A DNA stretch of 64,000 nt, from the NCBI RefSeq assembly GCF_014649875.1, contig NZ_BMTW01000001.1:372001-436000 (forward strand), given 5' to 3'. The DNA is from Streptomyces rubiginosohelvolus. Its GTDB lineage: Bacteria; Actinomycetota; Actinomycetes; Streptomycetales; Streptomycetaceae. The translations under genes were made by a program, and so were the position numbers. The first letter of the stretch is position 1, and every line of letters starts with the position of its first letter. Positions 18,509 through 26,495 of this stretch are shown piece by piece. A model generated the notes under the pieces. That model was not told the DNA's origin, made no database searches, and saw nothing but the letters and a program-made list of their open reading frames with translations.

Positions 18509-18571
18509 GACCGTCCTCCGCAGCTGATGCGCGTCACCTTGAGCCTCCAGGCTGATACAAGTCGTCACCTG

Positions 18572-18622
18572 TGCGGTTGACCCCCTCGGACATGTGCCCG
18601 AGCCGGATATCCGTCAACCGCA
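18572..18622. repeat. inverted repeat TGCGGTTGAC / GTCAACCGCA
   Basis: Perfect 10-bp arms at 18572-18581 and 18613-18622, with a smaller nested inverted repeat CTCGG...CCGAG between them. Lies 64-114 bp upstream of the bldM start, so it could be an operator or a leader hairpin. Confidence 0.7.
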
Positions 18623-18717
18623 TCCGTTCCCTTAACGACGGTCACTCGAAAGAGTTACGGGTCGCGCGACCGGGTTCGGCACTCTACGTGAACGCCCGAA
18701 TACGGAGGAGAACGGCG

Positions 18718-18739
18718 CGGTTGATTCACCCGTCAACCG
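18718..18739. repeat. inverted repeat CGGTTGA / TCAACCG
   Basis: Perfect 7-bp arms with an 8-nt spacer; same core as the repeat at 18572-18622, so the motif occurs four times in the bldM-whiD region. Candidate binding site for a shared developmental regulator. Confidence 0.65.
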
Positions 18740-18824
18740 AATCTTCACTCTCTGGCATGCCCTATTTGGCAGCTTTTCTTCCCTTTCGAGGGTGTCTGTG
18801 TCTAGATTCGCAATCAGTCATATT

Positions 18825-18849
18825 TACATCTACTAGCACCGTAGATGTA
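18825..18849. repeat. inverted repeat TACATCTAC / GTAGATGTA
   Basis: Perfect 9-bp arms around 7 nt (tagcacc), 112 bp upstream of the whiD ATG. The AT content argues for an operator overlapping the whiD promoter rather than a terminator. Confidence 0.65.
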
Positions 18850-18961
18850 CGGTCGAGACTTCGGTCACACCGATCAGAGACGGTCCGAACACAGCAGGCC
18901 GTCGATCACAGACGGTCGAGGATGCCGCTTCCGACGCAGCACAGCTCCGAGGGGACAAGCA

Positions 18962-19303
18962 ATGGCAGATTTCTCCCGCCTTCCCGGACCCAACGCAGAC
19001 CTGTGGGACTGGCAGCTGCTCGCCGCCTGCCGAGGCGTGGACAGTTCCCTGTTCTTCCACCCGGAGGGTGAGCGCGGCGCGGCGCGGAGCGCCCGCGAGA
19101 CCTCCGCGAAGGAGGTGTGCATGCGCTGCCCGGTACGGGCCGAGTGCGCGGCGCACGCCCTGGCCGTTCGGGAGCCCTACGGCGTGTGGGGCGGCCTGAC
19201 GGAGGACGAGCGCGAGGAGCTGATGGGCCGGGCCAGAACCCGGCTGATCAGCGCGGCGCCCCCCGGGGTCCCCGCCGCGGGACCGGGCTCCGGCACCACC
19301 TGA
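18962..19303 (+). CDS. whiD: WhiB-like iron-sulfur regulator WhiD, 113 aa
   Basis: Wbl-family protein needed for late sporulation steps in Streptomyces; it binds a [4Fe-4S] cluster and acts together with the principal sigma factor. Four cluster cysteines are visible: LLAACRGVDSSLFFHPEGE, then CMRCPVRAEC, followed by the Wbl turn YGVWGGLTEDERE and a basic C-terminus. ATG 18962 (MADFSRLPGPNADLW) follows AGGGGACAAGCA; the frame is open further upstream without conserved sequence. Position divergent from bldM is the conserved whiD locus. Confidence 0.93.
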   Translation: MADFSRLPGPNADLWDWQLLAACRGVDSSLFFHPEGERGAARSARETSAKEVCMRCPVRAECAAHALAVREPYGVWGGLTEDEREELMGRARTRLISAAPPGVPAAGPGSGTT

Positions 19304-19437
19304 CACCCGTACGCCCCAACGCGGCGCAGAAACGTTTCTTCGACACCTTCAGCCATCCGGCCCGCGACCGGCCGCGACGGGCGTGCTCGTGCGCGTCGCG
19401 CGCCCCGCAGGACGTGCGCGTCGCGCCCCGCGCGGTC

Positions 19438-20328
19438 TCAGCGGGCGGCGGTCCGCGCCAGCTGGTCCAGGGTGGCCGCCACCGCCGGGACCCGGGCCAG
19501 ATCCGGCAGGGTCAGCGCGACGATCTCCCGCTCGATCGCGGGCTCGACCGGCACGGCCCTGGCCCCCTTGGGGCGTACCGACTCGACGGCCAGCTCCGGC
19601 AGCACCGCCACACCGAGCCCGGCTCCGACGAGGCCCATCACCGCCGGGTAGTCGTCGGTGGCGAAGTCGATGCGCGGGGCGAAGCCGGCCTCCTCGCAGA
19701 CCTCGACCAGCTGGCGGCGGCAGCGCGGGCAGCCCGCGATCCAGGACTCGTCGGCCAGCTCGCCGATGGACACGCTCGGCGCCTCCGCCAGCCGGTGCCC
19801 CTCCGGGAGGAGGCCGATCAGCCGGTCGGTGAGCAGCGGCCGGACCACCAGGTCGTCCCATTCGCCGCCGGTCGCCCCGTAACGGAACGCCAGCGCGATG
19901 TCGCAGTCGCCCTCGCGCAGCAGGTCCACCGAGCGCGGCGGCTCGGCCTCGACGAGCGAGACGCGGGTGCCGGGGTGGTCGGCGCGCAGGGCGGCCAGCG
20001 CCCCCGGGACCAGGGTGGAGCTGCCGCTGGGGAAGGAGACCAGCCGGACCCGGCCGGCCCGCAGTCCGGCGATGGCGGCGACCTCCTCCTCGGCGGCGGT
20101 CAGCCCCGCGAGGATGCCGGAGGCGTGCCGCACCAGCGCCTCGCCGGCCTGGGTGAGGCGCATCTCGCGTCCGGTGCGGATCAGCAGCGTGGTGCCGGCG
20201 GAGGCCTCCAGGGCCTTCATCTGCTGGCTGACGGCGGGCTGGGTGCAGCCCAGTTCGCGGGCGGCGGCGGAGAACGAGCCGGTGGTGGACACGGCGCGCA
20301 GGACACGGAGGTGGCGAGCTTCGATCAC
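19438..20328 (-). CDS. LysR family transcriptional regulator, 296 aa
   Basis: N-terminal winged helix-turn-helix (RHLRVLRAVSTTGSFSAAARELGCTQPAVSQQMKALEASAGTTLLIRTGREMRLTQAGEAL) and a C-terminal two-lobed effector domain (residues 90-296). Two vicinal cysteines occur in AGCPRCRRQLV within the effector domain. It is divergent from the MOSC gene at 20409, the classic arrangement for LysR control of its neighbour. GTG 20328 is the only start that includes the whole conserved MIEARHLRVLRAV beginning, although GGAGGG lies very close to it. Effector unknown. Confidence 0.9.
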   Translation of the reverse strand: MIEARHLRVLRAVSTTGSFSAAARELGCTQPAVSQQMKALEASAGTTLLIRTGREMRLTQAGEALVRHASGILAGLTAAEEEVAAIAGLRAGRVRLVSFPSGSSTLVPGALAALRADHPGTRVSLVEAEPPRSVDLLREGDCDIALAFRYGATGGEWDDLVVRPLLTDRLIGLLPEGHRLAEAPSVSIGELADESWIAGCPRCRRQLVEVCEEAGFAPRIDFATDDYPAVMGLVGAGLGVAVLPELAVESVRPKGARAVPVEPAIEREIVALTLPDLARVPAVAATLDQLARTAAR

Positions 20329-20408
20329 CCCTCCATCATAAGAAATTCTTGGAGGGGAGGCGAATTAATGATGTGCTTCTTTGGGTCAGAGGCGGTTAGC
20401 GTACCTGC
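20329..20408. promoter_or_regulatory. LysR/MOSC divergent intergenic with palindrome AAGAA-A-TTCTT
   Basis: 80 bp between divergent starts. An AT-rich inverted repeat AAGAAATTCTT (20340-20350) sits 12 bp from the LysR start; a LysR operator here would match the usual autoregulatory layout. Short arms make this tentative. Confidence 0.4.
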
Positions 20409-21077
20409 ATGAAGCTGCTCACCGTGAACATCGGCCGCCTCCGCCCCAACGCCCGGACGGACGGCCCCAACGGCCTCTCCGGGATCGACAAGCGCCCGGT
20501 GGAGGGCCTCGTGGAGGTGCGCGACCCGGGCCCCAAGGGCGTCGGCGGCAGCGGTCTTTCCGGGGACGCGGTGGGCGATCTGCGCCACCACGGCGGCAGC
20601 GACCAGGCGGTGTACGCCTTCGCCCGCGAGGATCTGGACGACTGGGAGCGGGAGCTGGGCGGCCGGAAGCTGGCCAACGGGGTGTTCGGCGAGAACTTCA
20701 CGACCCTGGGTCTCGACGTCAGCGGTGCGCTGATCGGCGAGCGCTGGCGGGTGGGGGCGGACCTGGTGCTGGAGGTGACCTCGGGGCGGATCCCGTGCCG
20801 GACCTTCGCCGAGCACGTCCAGGAGAAGGGGTGGGTCAGGCGCTTCACCCAGCGGGGCGTGACCGGCGCGTATCTGCGGGTGATCGAACCGGGCGCGGTC
20901 CGCGCCGGGGACCCCGTCGAGATCGTGCACCGGCCGGACCACGAGATCACCGCCGCCCTGCAGTTCCGGGCGTCGACGACCGAACGCACCCTGCTGCCCT
21001 CGCTGCTGGCCGCCGGGGAGGCGCTGCACTCCGAGGCGCTGCGCAAGGCCCGGGAGTACGCGGCACAGCAGGGCTGA
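20409..21077 (+). CDS. MOSC domain protein (YiiM-like), 222 aa
   Basis: MOSC domains handle sulfur transfer to molybdenum cofactor or reduction of N-hydroxylated compounds. The core motif DLRHHGGSDQAVYAFAREDLDDW and the conserved single Cys in TSGRIPCRTFAEHV are both present, and the C-terminal three-helix region (HEITAALQFRASTTERTLLPSLLAAGEAL) matches the YiiM type. ATG 20409 has no good ribosome site. Probably controlled by the divergent LysR gene. Exact substrate unknown. Confidence 0.85.
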   Translation: MKLLTVNIGRLRPNARTDGPNGLSGIDKRPVEGLVEVRDPGPKGVGGSGLSGDAVGDLRHHGGSDQAVYAFAREDLDDWERELGGRKLANGVFGENFTTLGLDVSGALIGERWRVGADLVLEVTSGRIPCRTFAEHVQEKGWVRRFTQRGVTGAYLRVIEPGAVRAGDPVEIVHRPDHEITAALQFRASTTERTLLPSLLAAGEALHSEALRKAREYAAQQG

Positions 21078-21244
21078 GGACCGGGCGGGACGCCTTCGGA
21101 GGGGCGATGGGTGACACGGCGTCACCCACCCCCGGATCGGGGGCCATCAGCGGGAACTGGATCGTCCGGCGACGCGTCCACCACCAGTGACCTGCGCCCG
21201 GGAATCGGGCTTCGCGCCGACTGGCACGTCTTGAGGGGAAGACC

Positions 21245-22837
21245 ATGCCCGATCCGCAGCAGCCCTGGTACACCCCGGGCCCGCCGCAGCAGCCCGTTCC
21301 CGGTAACCCGTACGCCTCCGGGGGCGGCGCGCAACAGGGCTTCGGGACACCCGGGTTCGGGCCGCCGACGCCCCCGCCTCCGGCCCCGCGCCGCCGCTTC
21401 GGCCGGGGGCCGGTCGTCGCCGCGGTCGTCGCGCTGGTGCTCGTCATCGTGGCGGGCGGGGTGTACGGCCTCACCGACTGGGGACGGGACGAGCCCACGA
21501 AGCCCGTGGCGAAGAAGTCGCCCGGCCCTTCCGGTTCGGCGTCCCCGTCCGGTACGCCCGCGGCCGGCGCCCCGAAGCTGAGTCACATTCCGACGACGAA
21601 AGAGGTCGCGGCCGCGCGGAAGCCGGGCGAGGCGTCGGCGTGGATCGCCGACGACACGACCGATATACCCAAGCAGAGCAACAAGGTCCATGACCTGTGG
21701 ATCGTCGGCGACACCGCCGTCCAGGCGCTGTACCGGAAGGTCACGGCCTACCGGCTCTCGGACGGCGCCGAGGTCTGGAGCGTGACGCTCCCCTCCGCCG
21801 TGTGCGAGACACCGGCCAACCCGACACCCGACGGCAAGGTCGTGGTCTTCCGCAACGAGAGGCCCGACAACGAGCGGAACAATCTGTGCAACCAGATGCA
21901 GATGATCGATCTGAAGACCGGGAAGCAGGGCTGGCACAAGAAGCTCGACGAGCCCGGTGACGACAGCACGTTCATCGTCTACAGCGCCATCAGCGGCGAC
22001 GTCCTCTCCGTCGCCCGGGGCATGGTGGCCATCACCTACCGGATGAGCGACGGGAGCAAGCTGTACGAGATCCCCCGGGAGAACAAGGGGAAGTGCGTCC
22101 CCGACGATGTGGCGGGCGGCGCCTCCCGGCTCCTGGTGAGCTCCGAGTGCATGGTCGCCGTCGAGCGGGGCAAGAACTACGGCCAGGTGCGCGAACTCGA
22201 CCCGCGCACCGGCAAGGTGCTGTGGCGTTACCGGATGAAGACCGGCTGGATATTCGGCGGTCTGATCTCCATGGACCCGGTCGTCTTCACCATCTACAAC
22301 GACAAGGACATCGTGTCCGACTGGCGGATCACGGTCCTGGACCCCAAGGGCAAGCACCGCGTCACCTTCGACGCCCGGGACAAGGGGTTCGAGCAGTGCG
22401 CCGGAACCGGGGCCGGCGGGGACATCCAGCCCTGCCGGGGCGCCTCGGTCGACCAGGGCCTCATCATGCTGGGCGGCCAGGACCGGGCCGGCGCGTACGA
22501 CGTGAAGACCGGGAAGTTCCTGTGGGGGATCAAGGACAACCGGCTCCGGACGCTCTATGCCCTGCGCGCGGAGGCCGGCACATCGATGCGCATCTACGAG
22601 GCCGCCGGCCCGAGCACCCCGGGCCGGACCTTCCTCATGGGCCCGCGCGGCGCCGGCACGGAGACCGAGGTCGTGAAGCACCCGGCGGCGACCGCCCCGT
22701 GGGAGTACGAGATGTTCTCGGGGCACACGGCCTACGTCGACGGACGGCTCGTCCTGACTCCGACGAGCGTGAGCGGGGACGAGAACCACAAGCCCGTCCG
22801 CGAGGCCCGCATGCTGTCCTTCGCCGCCTCGCCCTGA
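21245..22837 (+). CDS. membrane-anchored PQQ-like beta-propeller protein, 530 aa
   Basis: Cytoplasmic Pro/Gln/Gly-rich N-terminus (1-52), one membrane anchor (GPVVAAVVALVLVIVAGGVYGL, about 53-76), a Ser/Pro/Gly linker, then an extracellular beta-propeller built from repeats of the AYRLSDGAEVWSV / DLKTGKQGWHKKL / LDPRTGKVLWRYRM / YDVKTGKFLWGIK type. The propeller has several Cys pairs (CETP..LCNQ, CVPD..SSEC, QCAG..QPCRG) suited to an oxidising exterior. No enzymatic motif. Similar proteins are frequent in Streptomyces and often accompany signalling kinases, but none is adjacent here. ATG 21245 follows GAGGGGAAGACC. Confidence 0.85.
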   Translation: MPDPQQPWYTPGPPQQPVPGNPYASGGGAQQGFGTPGFGPPTPPPPAPRRRFGRGPVVAAVVALVLVIVAGGVYGLTDWGRDEPTKPVAKKSPGPSGSASPSGTPAAGAPKLSHIPTTKEVAAARKPGEASAWIADDTTDIPKQSNKVHDLWIVGDTAVQALYRKVTAYRLSDGAEVWSVTLPSAVCETPANPTPDGKVVVFRNERPDNERNNLCNQMQMIDLKTGKQGWHKKLDEPGDDSTFIVYSAISGDVLSVARGMVAITYRMSDGSKLYEIPRENKGKCVPDDVAGGASRLLVSSECMVAVERGKNYGQVRELDPRTGKVLWRYRMKTGWIFGGLISMDPVVFTIYNDKDIVSDWRITVLDPKGKHRVTFDARDKGFEQCAGTGAGGDIQPCRGASVDQGLIMLGGQDRAGAYDVKTGKFLWGIKDNRLRTLYALRAEAGTSMRIYEAAGPSTPGRTFLMGPRGAGTETEVVKHPAATAPWEYEMFSGHTAYVDGRLVLTPTSVSGDENHKPVREARMLSFAASP

Positions 22838-22951
22838 CCCGTCATCTGCTGTCCCACGAGGACGACGGGATGATGGGCCGGTTCGTGGTGGTGGAGAAGG
22901 GGCAGCGGGCGGGTGAGGTCCCGGACCATGCGGGGCACTAACGTGCCGCGT

Positions 22952-23725
22952 ATGACGACTGCACTGATCACAGGCGCGACGGCGGGTATCGGGGCCGCCT
23001 TCGCGCGGCGGCTCGCGGCCCAGGGGCACAATCTGGTGCTGGTGGCGCGGGACACCGCGCGGCTGCGCGAACAGGCCACGGAACTGCACGACCGGCACGG
23101 CATCGAGGCCGAGGTGCTGAGCGCCGATCTGTCCACGGACGGCGGTATCGAGGCGGTCGAGAAGCGGCTCGCGGACCGCAGGCACCCGATCGACCTGCTG
23201 GTCAACAACGCCGGGTTCGGCAACAAGGGGCGATTCCTGGAGGTGTCCATGGCCGATGAGCTGACGATGCTGAAGGTGCACTGCGAGGCGGTCCTGCGGC
23301 TGACCTCGGCGGCCGTCCCCGGGATGAAGGAGCGCGGCCGGGGCGGAGTCGTCAACGTGGCGTCCGTCGCGGCGTTCGTGCCGCGCGGTACGTACGGGGC
23401 GTCGAAGTCCTGGGTCGTGCAGTTCACCCAGGGTGCGGCGCGGGACCTGGCCGGGTCGGGGGTGCGGCTGATGGCGCTGTGCCCCGGGTTCGTGCGCACG
23501 GAGTTCCACGAGCGGGCCGGGATGGGTACGGACAACATCCCGAACTGGATGTGGCTCGACGCGGACAAGCTGGTGGCGTCCGCGCTGACGGATCTGACCC
23601 GGGGGAAGACGGTGTCGATCCCGGACCCGCGCTACAAGGCGCTGATGGGGTTGGTCAAGGTCGCGCCCCGGGGGCTGCTCGGCGGGGTCACCTCGCGGAC
23701 GGGACGCAAGTACGGTCCGCAGTAG
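22952..23725 (+). CDS. short-chain dehydrogenase/reductase, 257 aa
   Basis: Classical SDR oxidoreductase: cofactor motif ITGATAGIGAAFARRL at the N-terminus, structural LVNNAGFGNKG, catalytic Ser region VNVASVAAFVPRGTYGASK with Tyr-x-x-x-Lys (YGASK), and CPGFVRTEF after it. The basic residue ARDTARLRE after the second strand suggests NADP preference. ATG 22952 is taken because the fold begins directly after it; the ribosome site is poor. Substrate unknown; no partner genes. Confidence 0.88.
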   Translation: MTTALITGATAGIGAAFARRLAAQGHNLVLVARDTARLREQATELHDRHGIEAEVLSADLSTDGGIEAVEKRLADRRHPIDLLVNNAGFGNKGRFLEVSMADELTMLKVHCEAVLRLTSAAVPGMKERGRGGVVNVASVAAFVPRGTYGASKSWVVQFTQGAARDLAGSGVRLMALCPGFVRTEFHERAGMGTDNIPNWMWLDADKLVASALTDLTRGKTVSIPDPRYKALMGLVKVAPRGLLGGVTSRTGRKYGPQ

Positions 23726-23778
23726 GCGGCCTGTCCGCCTCGGTGCGCGGTACCGGGAGCCGTACGGGAGGTGCTCGG

Positions 23779-23847
23779 CCCTCCCGCGTCCGGCCGCCCC
23801 GGTACGCCGTACGGGCGGGTCCCGACCCCTCCCGCGTCCGGCCGCCC
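23779..23847. repeat. direct repeat, two 21-bp copies 48 bp apart
   Basis: The sequence starting CCCTCCCGCGTCCGGCCGCC occurs identically at 23779-23799 and 23827-23847, downstream of the SDR gene. Flanking GTACGCCGTACG-like bits suggest local tandem duplication. No function is evident. Confidence 0.7.
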
Positions 23848-23854
23848 TGTGATC

Positions 23855-23888
23855 GAATGATCGCCCGTTGCTCAGGGTTCGATCATTT
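23855..23888. promoter_or_regulatory. operator-like inverted repeat upstream of DeoR/LacI-type regulator
   Basis: GAATGATCG (23855-23863) and CGATCATTT (23880-23888) form an inverted pair with a 16-nt spacer, 22 bp upstream of the regulator ATG. The same TCGATCATT core appears twice as direct repeats ahead of the neighbouring ABC operon (25055-25075), so this is probably the regulator's own binding site. Confidence 0.7.
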
Positions 23889-23909
23889 CTGCTCCAGGGG
23901 GCTGCCTCC

Positions 23910-25034
23910 ATGCGCGAAGGTGCTGCTGAACGTCATGACCGGTTGCTGAACCTGGTGCGCGAGCGGGGCACCGTACGGGTCTCCGACCTGGCGGACCGGC
24001 TCGGCGTCGCCACCGTCACCGCCCGGCGCGACGTCGAGGCGCTGGCCTCCCGGGGGCTGCTGGAGCGGGCGCACGGTTCGGTGTCCTGGCCCGCCGAACG
24101 GGGCCCGGCCGGTACGCCGGTGGGCGGCGGCCCCGTGATCGGGATGCTGGCCCCGGCCGCCGCCTACTACTTCGCCGAGGTGATCCGGGGTGCCCACGAG
24201 GCGGCCGCCCGGCTCGGCGCGCGGCTGATCCTGCGGGTCACCGACTACCGCCCCGAGGACGACGCGGCGCACGCGGCCGGGCTGCTGGCGGCCGGGGCGC
24301 AGGGGCTGCTGCTGGCGCCGAGCTGGACGGCGCCGGACCACCCCGAGCGGTACGGCGAGTGGATAGCGCGGCTGCCCGGCGAGAAGGTGTTGGTGGAGCG
24401 CGAGGGGGTGCCGGGCGGTCCGCTGGAGGGCCTGGACCGGGTGGTCTCCGACCACGCGCACGGGGTGCTCCTCGCCGTACGGCATCTGGTGCGGCTGGGC
24501 CACGGGACGCCGATGCTAGTGGCCCGCTCGGACAGCCCGACGGCGCAGGCGGTGCGCGCCGGGTTCACGCGGGCGCTGGACGTGCTGGGGCTGGCCGGGA
24601 CGGAGCCGCTGGTCGCGACGCTCTCCGCCGACCGCGATCCGGCCCTCTTCGAACGGTCGGCGCTGGCGGTGCGTGACGCGGTGCGCGAGGGGCGGGCGAG
24701 TTCGGTGCTCGTTCACAACGACGAGGACGCCATCCGGCTGGTGCGCCGGCTGGCGGAGCTGGGCGTGCGGGTCCCGGAGGACCTGGCGCTGATCACGTAC
24801 GACGACGAGGTGGCGGCGCTCGCCGACACCCCGCTGAGCGCGGTGGCCCCGCCCAAGCGGGACGTGGGGCGCGGTGCGGCGGAGCTGCTGGTGGAGCGGC
24901 TGTCGGGGCCCCGGTATCCGGGCGGGGACGGGCGGCCGCCCCGGCGGCATGTGGCGCTGCTGCCGACGTTGCGTGTGCGGGAGTCCTGCGGGCGGCCGGG
25001 GGCGGACGACGCCGAACGCTTTGCGACGGTCTGA
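23910..25034 (+). CDS. DeoR-type HTH / LacI-type sugar-binding transcriptional regulator, 374 aa
   Basis: Chimeric regulator. N-terminal DeoR winged helix (ERHDRLLNLVRERGTVRVSDLADRLGVATVTARRDVEALASRGLLERAHGSV, about residues 8-60) joined to a LacI/periplasmic-binding effector domain (VIGMLAPAAAYYFAEVIRGAHEAAARLGARLIL ... LVHNDEDAIRLVRRLAELGVRVPEDLALITYDDEVAALADTPLSAVAPP). It precedes a sugar ABC operon and shares operator motifs with it, so it most likely represses that operon until a sugar binds. ATG 23910 follows AGGGGG at 9 nt. Confidence 0.9.
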   Translation: MREGAAERHDRLLNLVRERGTVRVSDLADRLGVATVTARRDVEALASRGLLERAHGSVSWPAERGPAGTPVGGGPVIGMLAPAAAYYFAEVIRGAHEAAARLGARLILRVTDYRPEDDAAHAAGLLAAGAQGLLLAPSWTAPDHPERYGEWIARLPGEKVLVEREGVPGGPLEGLDRVVSDHAHGVLLAVRHLVRLGHGTPMLVARSDSPTAQAVRAGFTRALDVLGLAGTEPLVATLSADRDPALFERSALAVRDAVREGRASSVLVHNDEDAIRLVRRLAELGVRVPEDLALITYDDEVAALADTPLSAVAPPKRDVGRGAAELLVERLSGPRYPGGDGRPPRRHVALLPTLRVRESCGRPGADDAERFATV

Positions 25035-25054
25035 CCCCTTCCCCCCTCCCTGAA

Positions 25055-25075
25055 TCGATCATTATTCGATCATTC
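25055..25075. promoter_or_regulatory. operator-like direct repeats TCGATCATT upstream of ABC operon
   Basis: TCGATCATT at 25055-25063 and TCGATCATTC at 25066-25075, exactly 11 bp apart (one helical turn). The motif matches both half-sites in front of the adjacent regulator gene. It lies just upstream of a possible -35 at 25088. Confidence 0.72.
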
Positions 25076-25087
25076 AATCTTTCGCTC

Positions 25088-25116
25088 TTGACTTCGCTCA
25101 GGAGGAATCGAAATAT
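25088..25116 (+). promoter_or_regulatory. candidate promoter of sugar ABC operon
   Basis: TTGACT (25088-25093) followed after 17 bp by AAATAT (25111-25116), 50 bp upstream of the GTG start of the binding protein. The -10 is a weak match, so this is tentative. Confidence 0.4.
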
Positions 25117-25166
25117 CGCGGCACCGGCCGGAACCCCGGCCGCCCCGCTCGTACAGGAGCCATGCC

Positions 25167-26495
25167 GTGAGCCGCAGTTGGTCCCGTTCCGTCCAAGCGC
25201 TGGTCGGCGCCGCCACCGCTCTCGCCGTCGTCACGGCGTGCGGCGGCGCCGACGACTCCCGCGCCCGAGGTACCGCCGACGACCCGGTGACCGTGTCCTT
25301 CTGGGCATGGACGAAGGGGTCCCAGGAGGTCGTGGACGCGTTCAACGCGACCCACGACACGATCCAGGTGACGTTCGAGGAGATACCCTCGGGCGGTCTC
25401 GGCGGCTACCCCAAGATCGCCAACGCGGTGAAGGCGGGCATCGCCCCCGATCTGCTCTCCATCGAGTATCCGCAGCTGTCCGCGTTCGTCAGCCAGGGGT
25501 CGCTCCAGGACATCAGCCCCTATCTGACCGAGGACATCAAGAAGAAGTTCCTGCCGCAGACGATCGAGATGACGACGCTCGGCGGCCGGAACTGGGCCGT
25601 CCCCTTCGACGCCGCGCCCCAGGTCTTCTACTACCGCAAGGACTTCTTCGCCGAGCACTCCATCGAACCGCCCGCCACCTGGGGCGAGTTCCGGGACGCG
25701 GCGGAGCGGGTGCGGAAGGCCGCCCCCAGGACCCGGATCGCCACGTTCTTCCCCGATGACCCGACGTTCTTCCAGGCCATGGCGTGGCAGGCGGGCGCGC
25801 AGTGGTTCCGGGCCGGGACGGACGCGTGGTGGATCGACACCACGGACCCTGCCTCGGAGCGTACGGCCGCCTACTGGCAGGGCCTGATCGACGACCGGCT
25901 CGTCTCCACCGCCTCCTCGTTCAGCCCCGAGTGGACCGGCTCCCTCAAGCAGGGCACCACCGTCGGCTATCTCGGCGCGTCCTGGGGCGCGGGCGTCCTC
26001 GCGGGCATCGTGCCCGAGCAGAAGGGCAAGTGGGCGGCGGTGCGGCTGCCGAGCCAGGAGGCGGACCGGCCGGCCAGCGGGATGCTCGGCGGCTCCACGT
26101 TCGCCGTCAGCAAGGGCAGCACCAGGACCGCGGCCGCCGTCGAGTTCGCGCTGTGGATGGCCACGCACGAGGACGCGATCAAGGCCCGGATCGGGGCGAG
26201 CACGTCGAGCGCCCTGCCCGCGTCGCCCGCCATGGTGCCGATCGCGAAGCGGGCGTTCGACACGGGCTTCTACGGCGGCCAGGACCTGTACGGGCTGTTC
26301 GAGGAGGCGGGCCGGTCCATCGGACCCCAGTGGGTGTGGGGCCCGAGCCCCGGCGCGACCAACGCCGCGCTGGGCGACGAGCTGGGCGAGGTCGTCGGCG
26401 GCGGCTCGACGCTGCCGCGCGCGCTCAGGAAGGCCCACGAGGCCACCGTCGCCGACCTGCGGAAGCGGGGCCTGAAGGTGGAGGAGCGGTCATGA
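25167..26495 (+). CDS. ABC sugar transporter, solute-binding lipoprotein, 442 aa
   Basis: Family 1 extracellular solute-binding protein that captures a carbohydrate outside the cell. Lipoprotein signal peptide with lipobox LAVVTAC (Cys25), then the mature protein DPVTVSFWAWTKGSQEVVDAFNATHDTIQVTFEEIPSGGLGGYPKIANAVKAGIAPDLLSIEY with the typical family beginning. GTG 25167 follows AGGAG. First gene of a four-gene operon; its stop overlaps the permease start by 4 nt (ATGA). No ATPase gene is present; in Streptomyces the shared ATPase MsiK commonly serves such importers. Substrate unknown. Confidence 0.93.
   Translation: MSRSWSRSVQALVGAATALAVVTACGGADDSRARGTADDPVTVSFWAWTKGSQEVVDAFNATHDTIQVTFEEIPSGGLGGYPKIANAVKAGIAPDLLSIEYPQLSAFVSQGSLQDISPYLTEDIKKKFLPQTIEMTTLGGRNWAVPFDAAPQVFYYRKDFFAEHSIEPPATWGEFRDAAERVRKAAPRTRIATFFPDDPTFFQAMAWQAGAQWFRAGTDAWWIDTTDPASERTAAYWQGLIDDRLVSTASSFSPEWTGSLKQGTTVGYLGASWGAGVLAGIVPEQKGKWAAVRLPSQEADRPASGMLGGSTFAVSKGSTRTAAAVEFALWMATHEDAIKARIGASTSSALPASPAMVPIAKRAFDTGFYGGQDLYGLFEEAGRSIGPQWVWGPSPGATNAALGDELGEVVGGGSTLPRALRKAHEATVADLRKRGLKVEERS

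Larger units (their letters stand above)
18509..18961. promoter_or_regulatory. 453-bp divergent regulatory region bldM / whiD
   Basis: Non-coding on both strands as far as I can see. It is the most AT-rich long stretch in the first 30 kb, especially 18740-18850. It contains four copies of a GGTTGA/TCAACC motif arranged as two inverted pairs (18572-18622 and 18718-18739) and a separate 9-bp inverted repeat (18825-18849). Promoters for bldM (leftward) and whiD (rightward) must lie here; known controls of these genes in Streptomyces include BldD and developmental sigma factors, but I could not place an exact BldD box. Confidence 0.7.

Noticed and set aside
18509..18961. Exact BldD box in the bldM-whiD region
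   Set aside because: The best candidate (GTCACTCGAAAGAGTTAC) has wrong spacing for the consensus as I recall it.
19384..19437. Direct repeat GTGCGCGTCGCGC after whiD
   Set aside because: Short and GC-only; not distinguishable from compositional bias.
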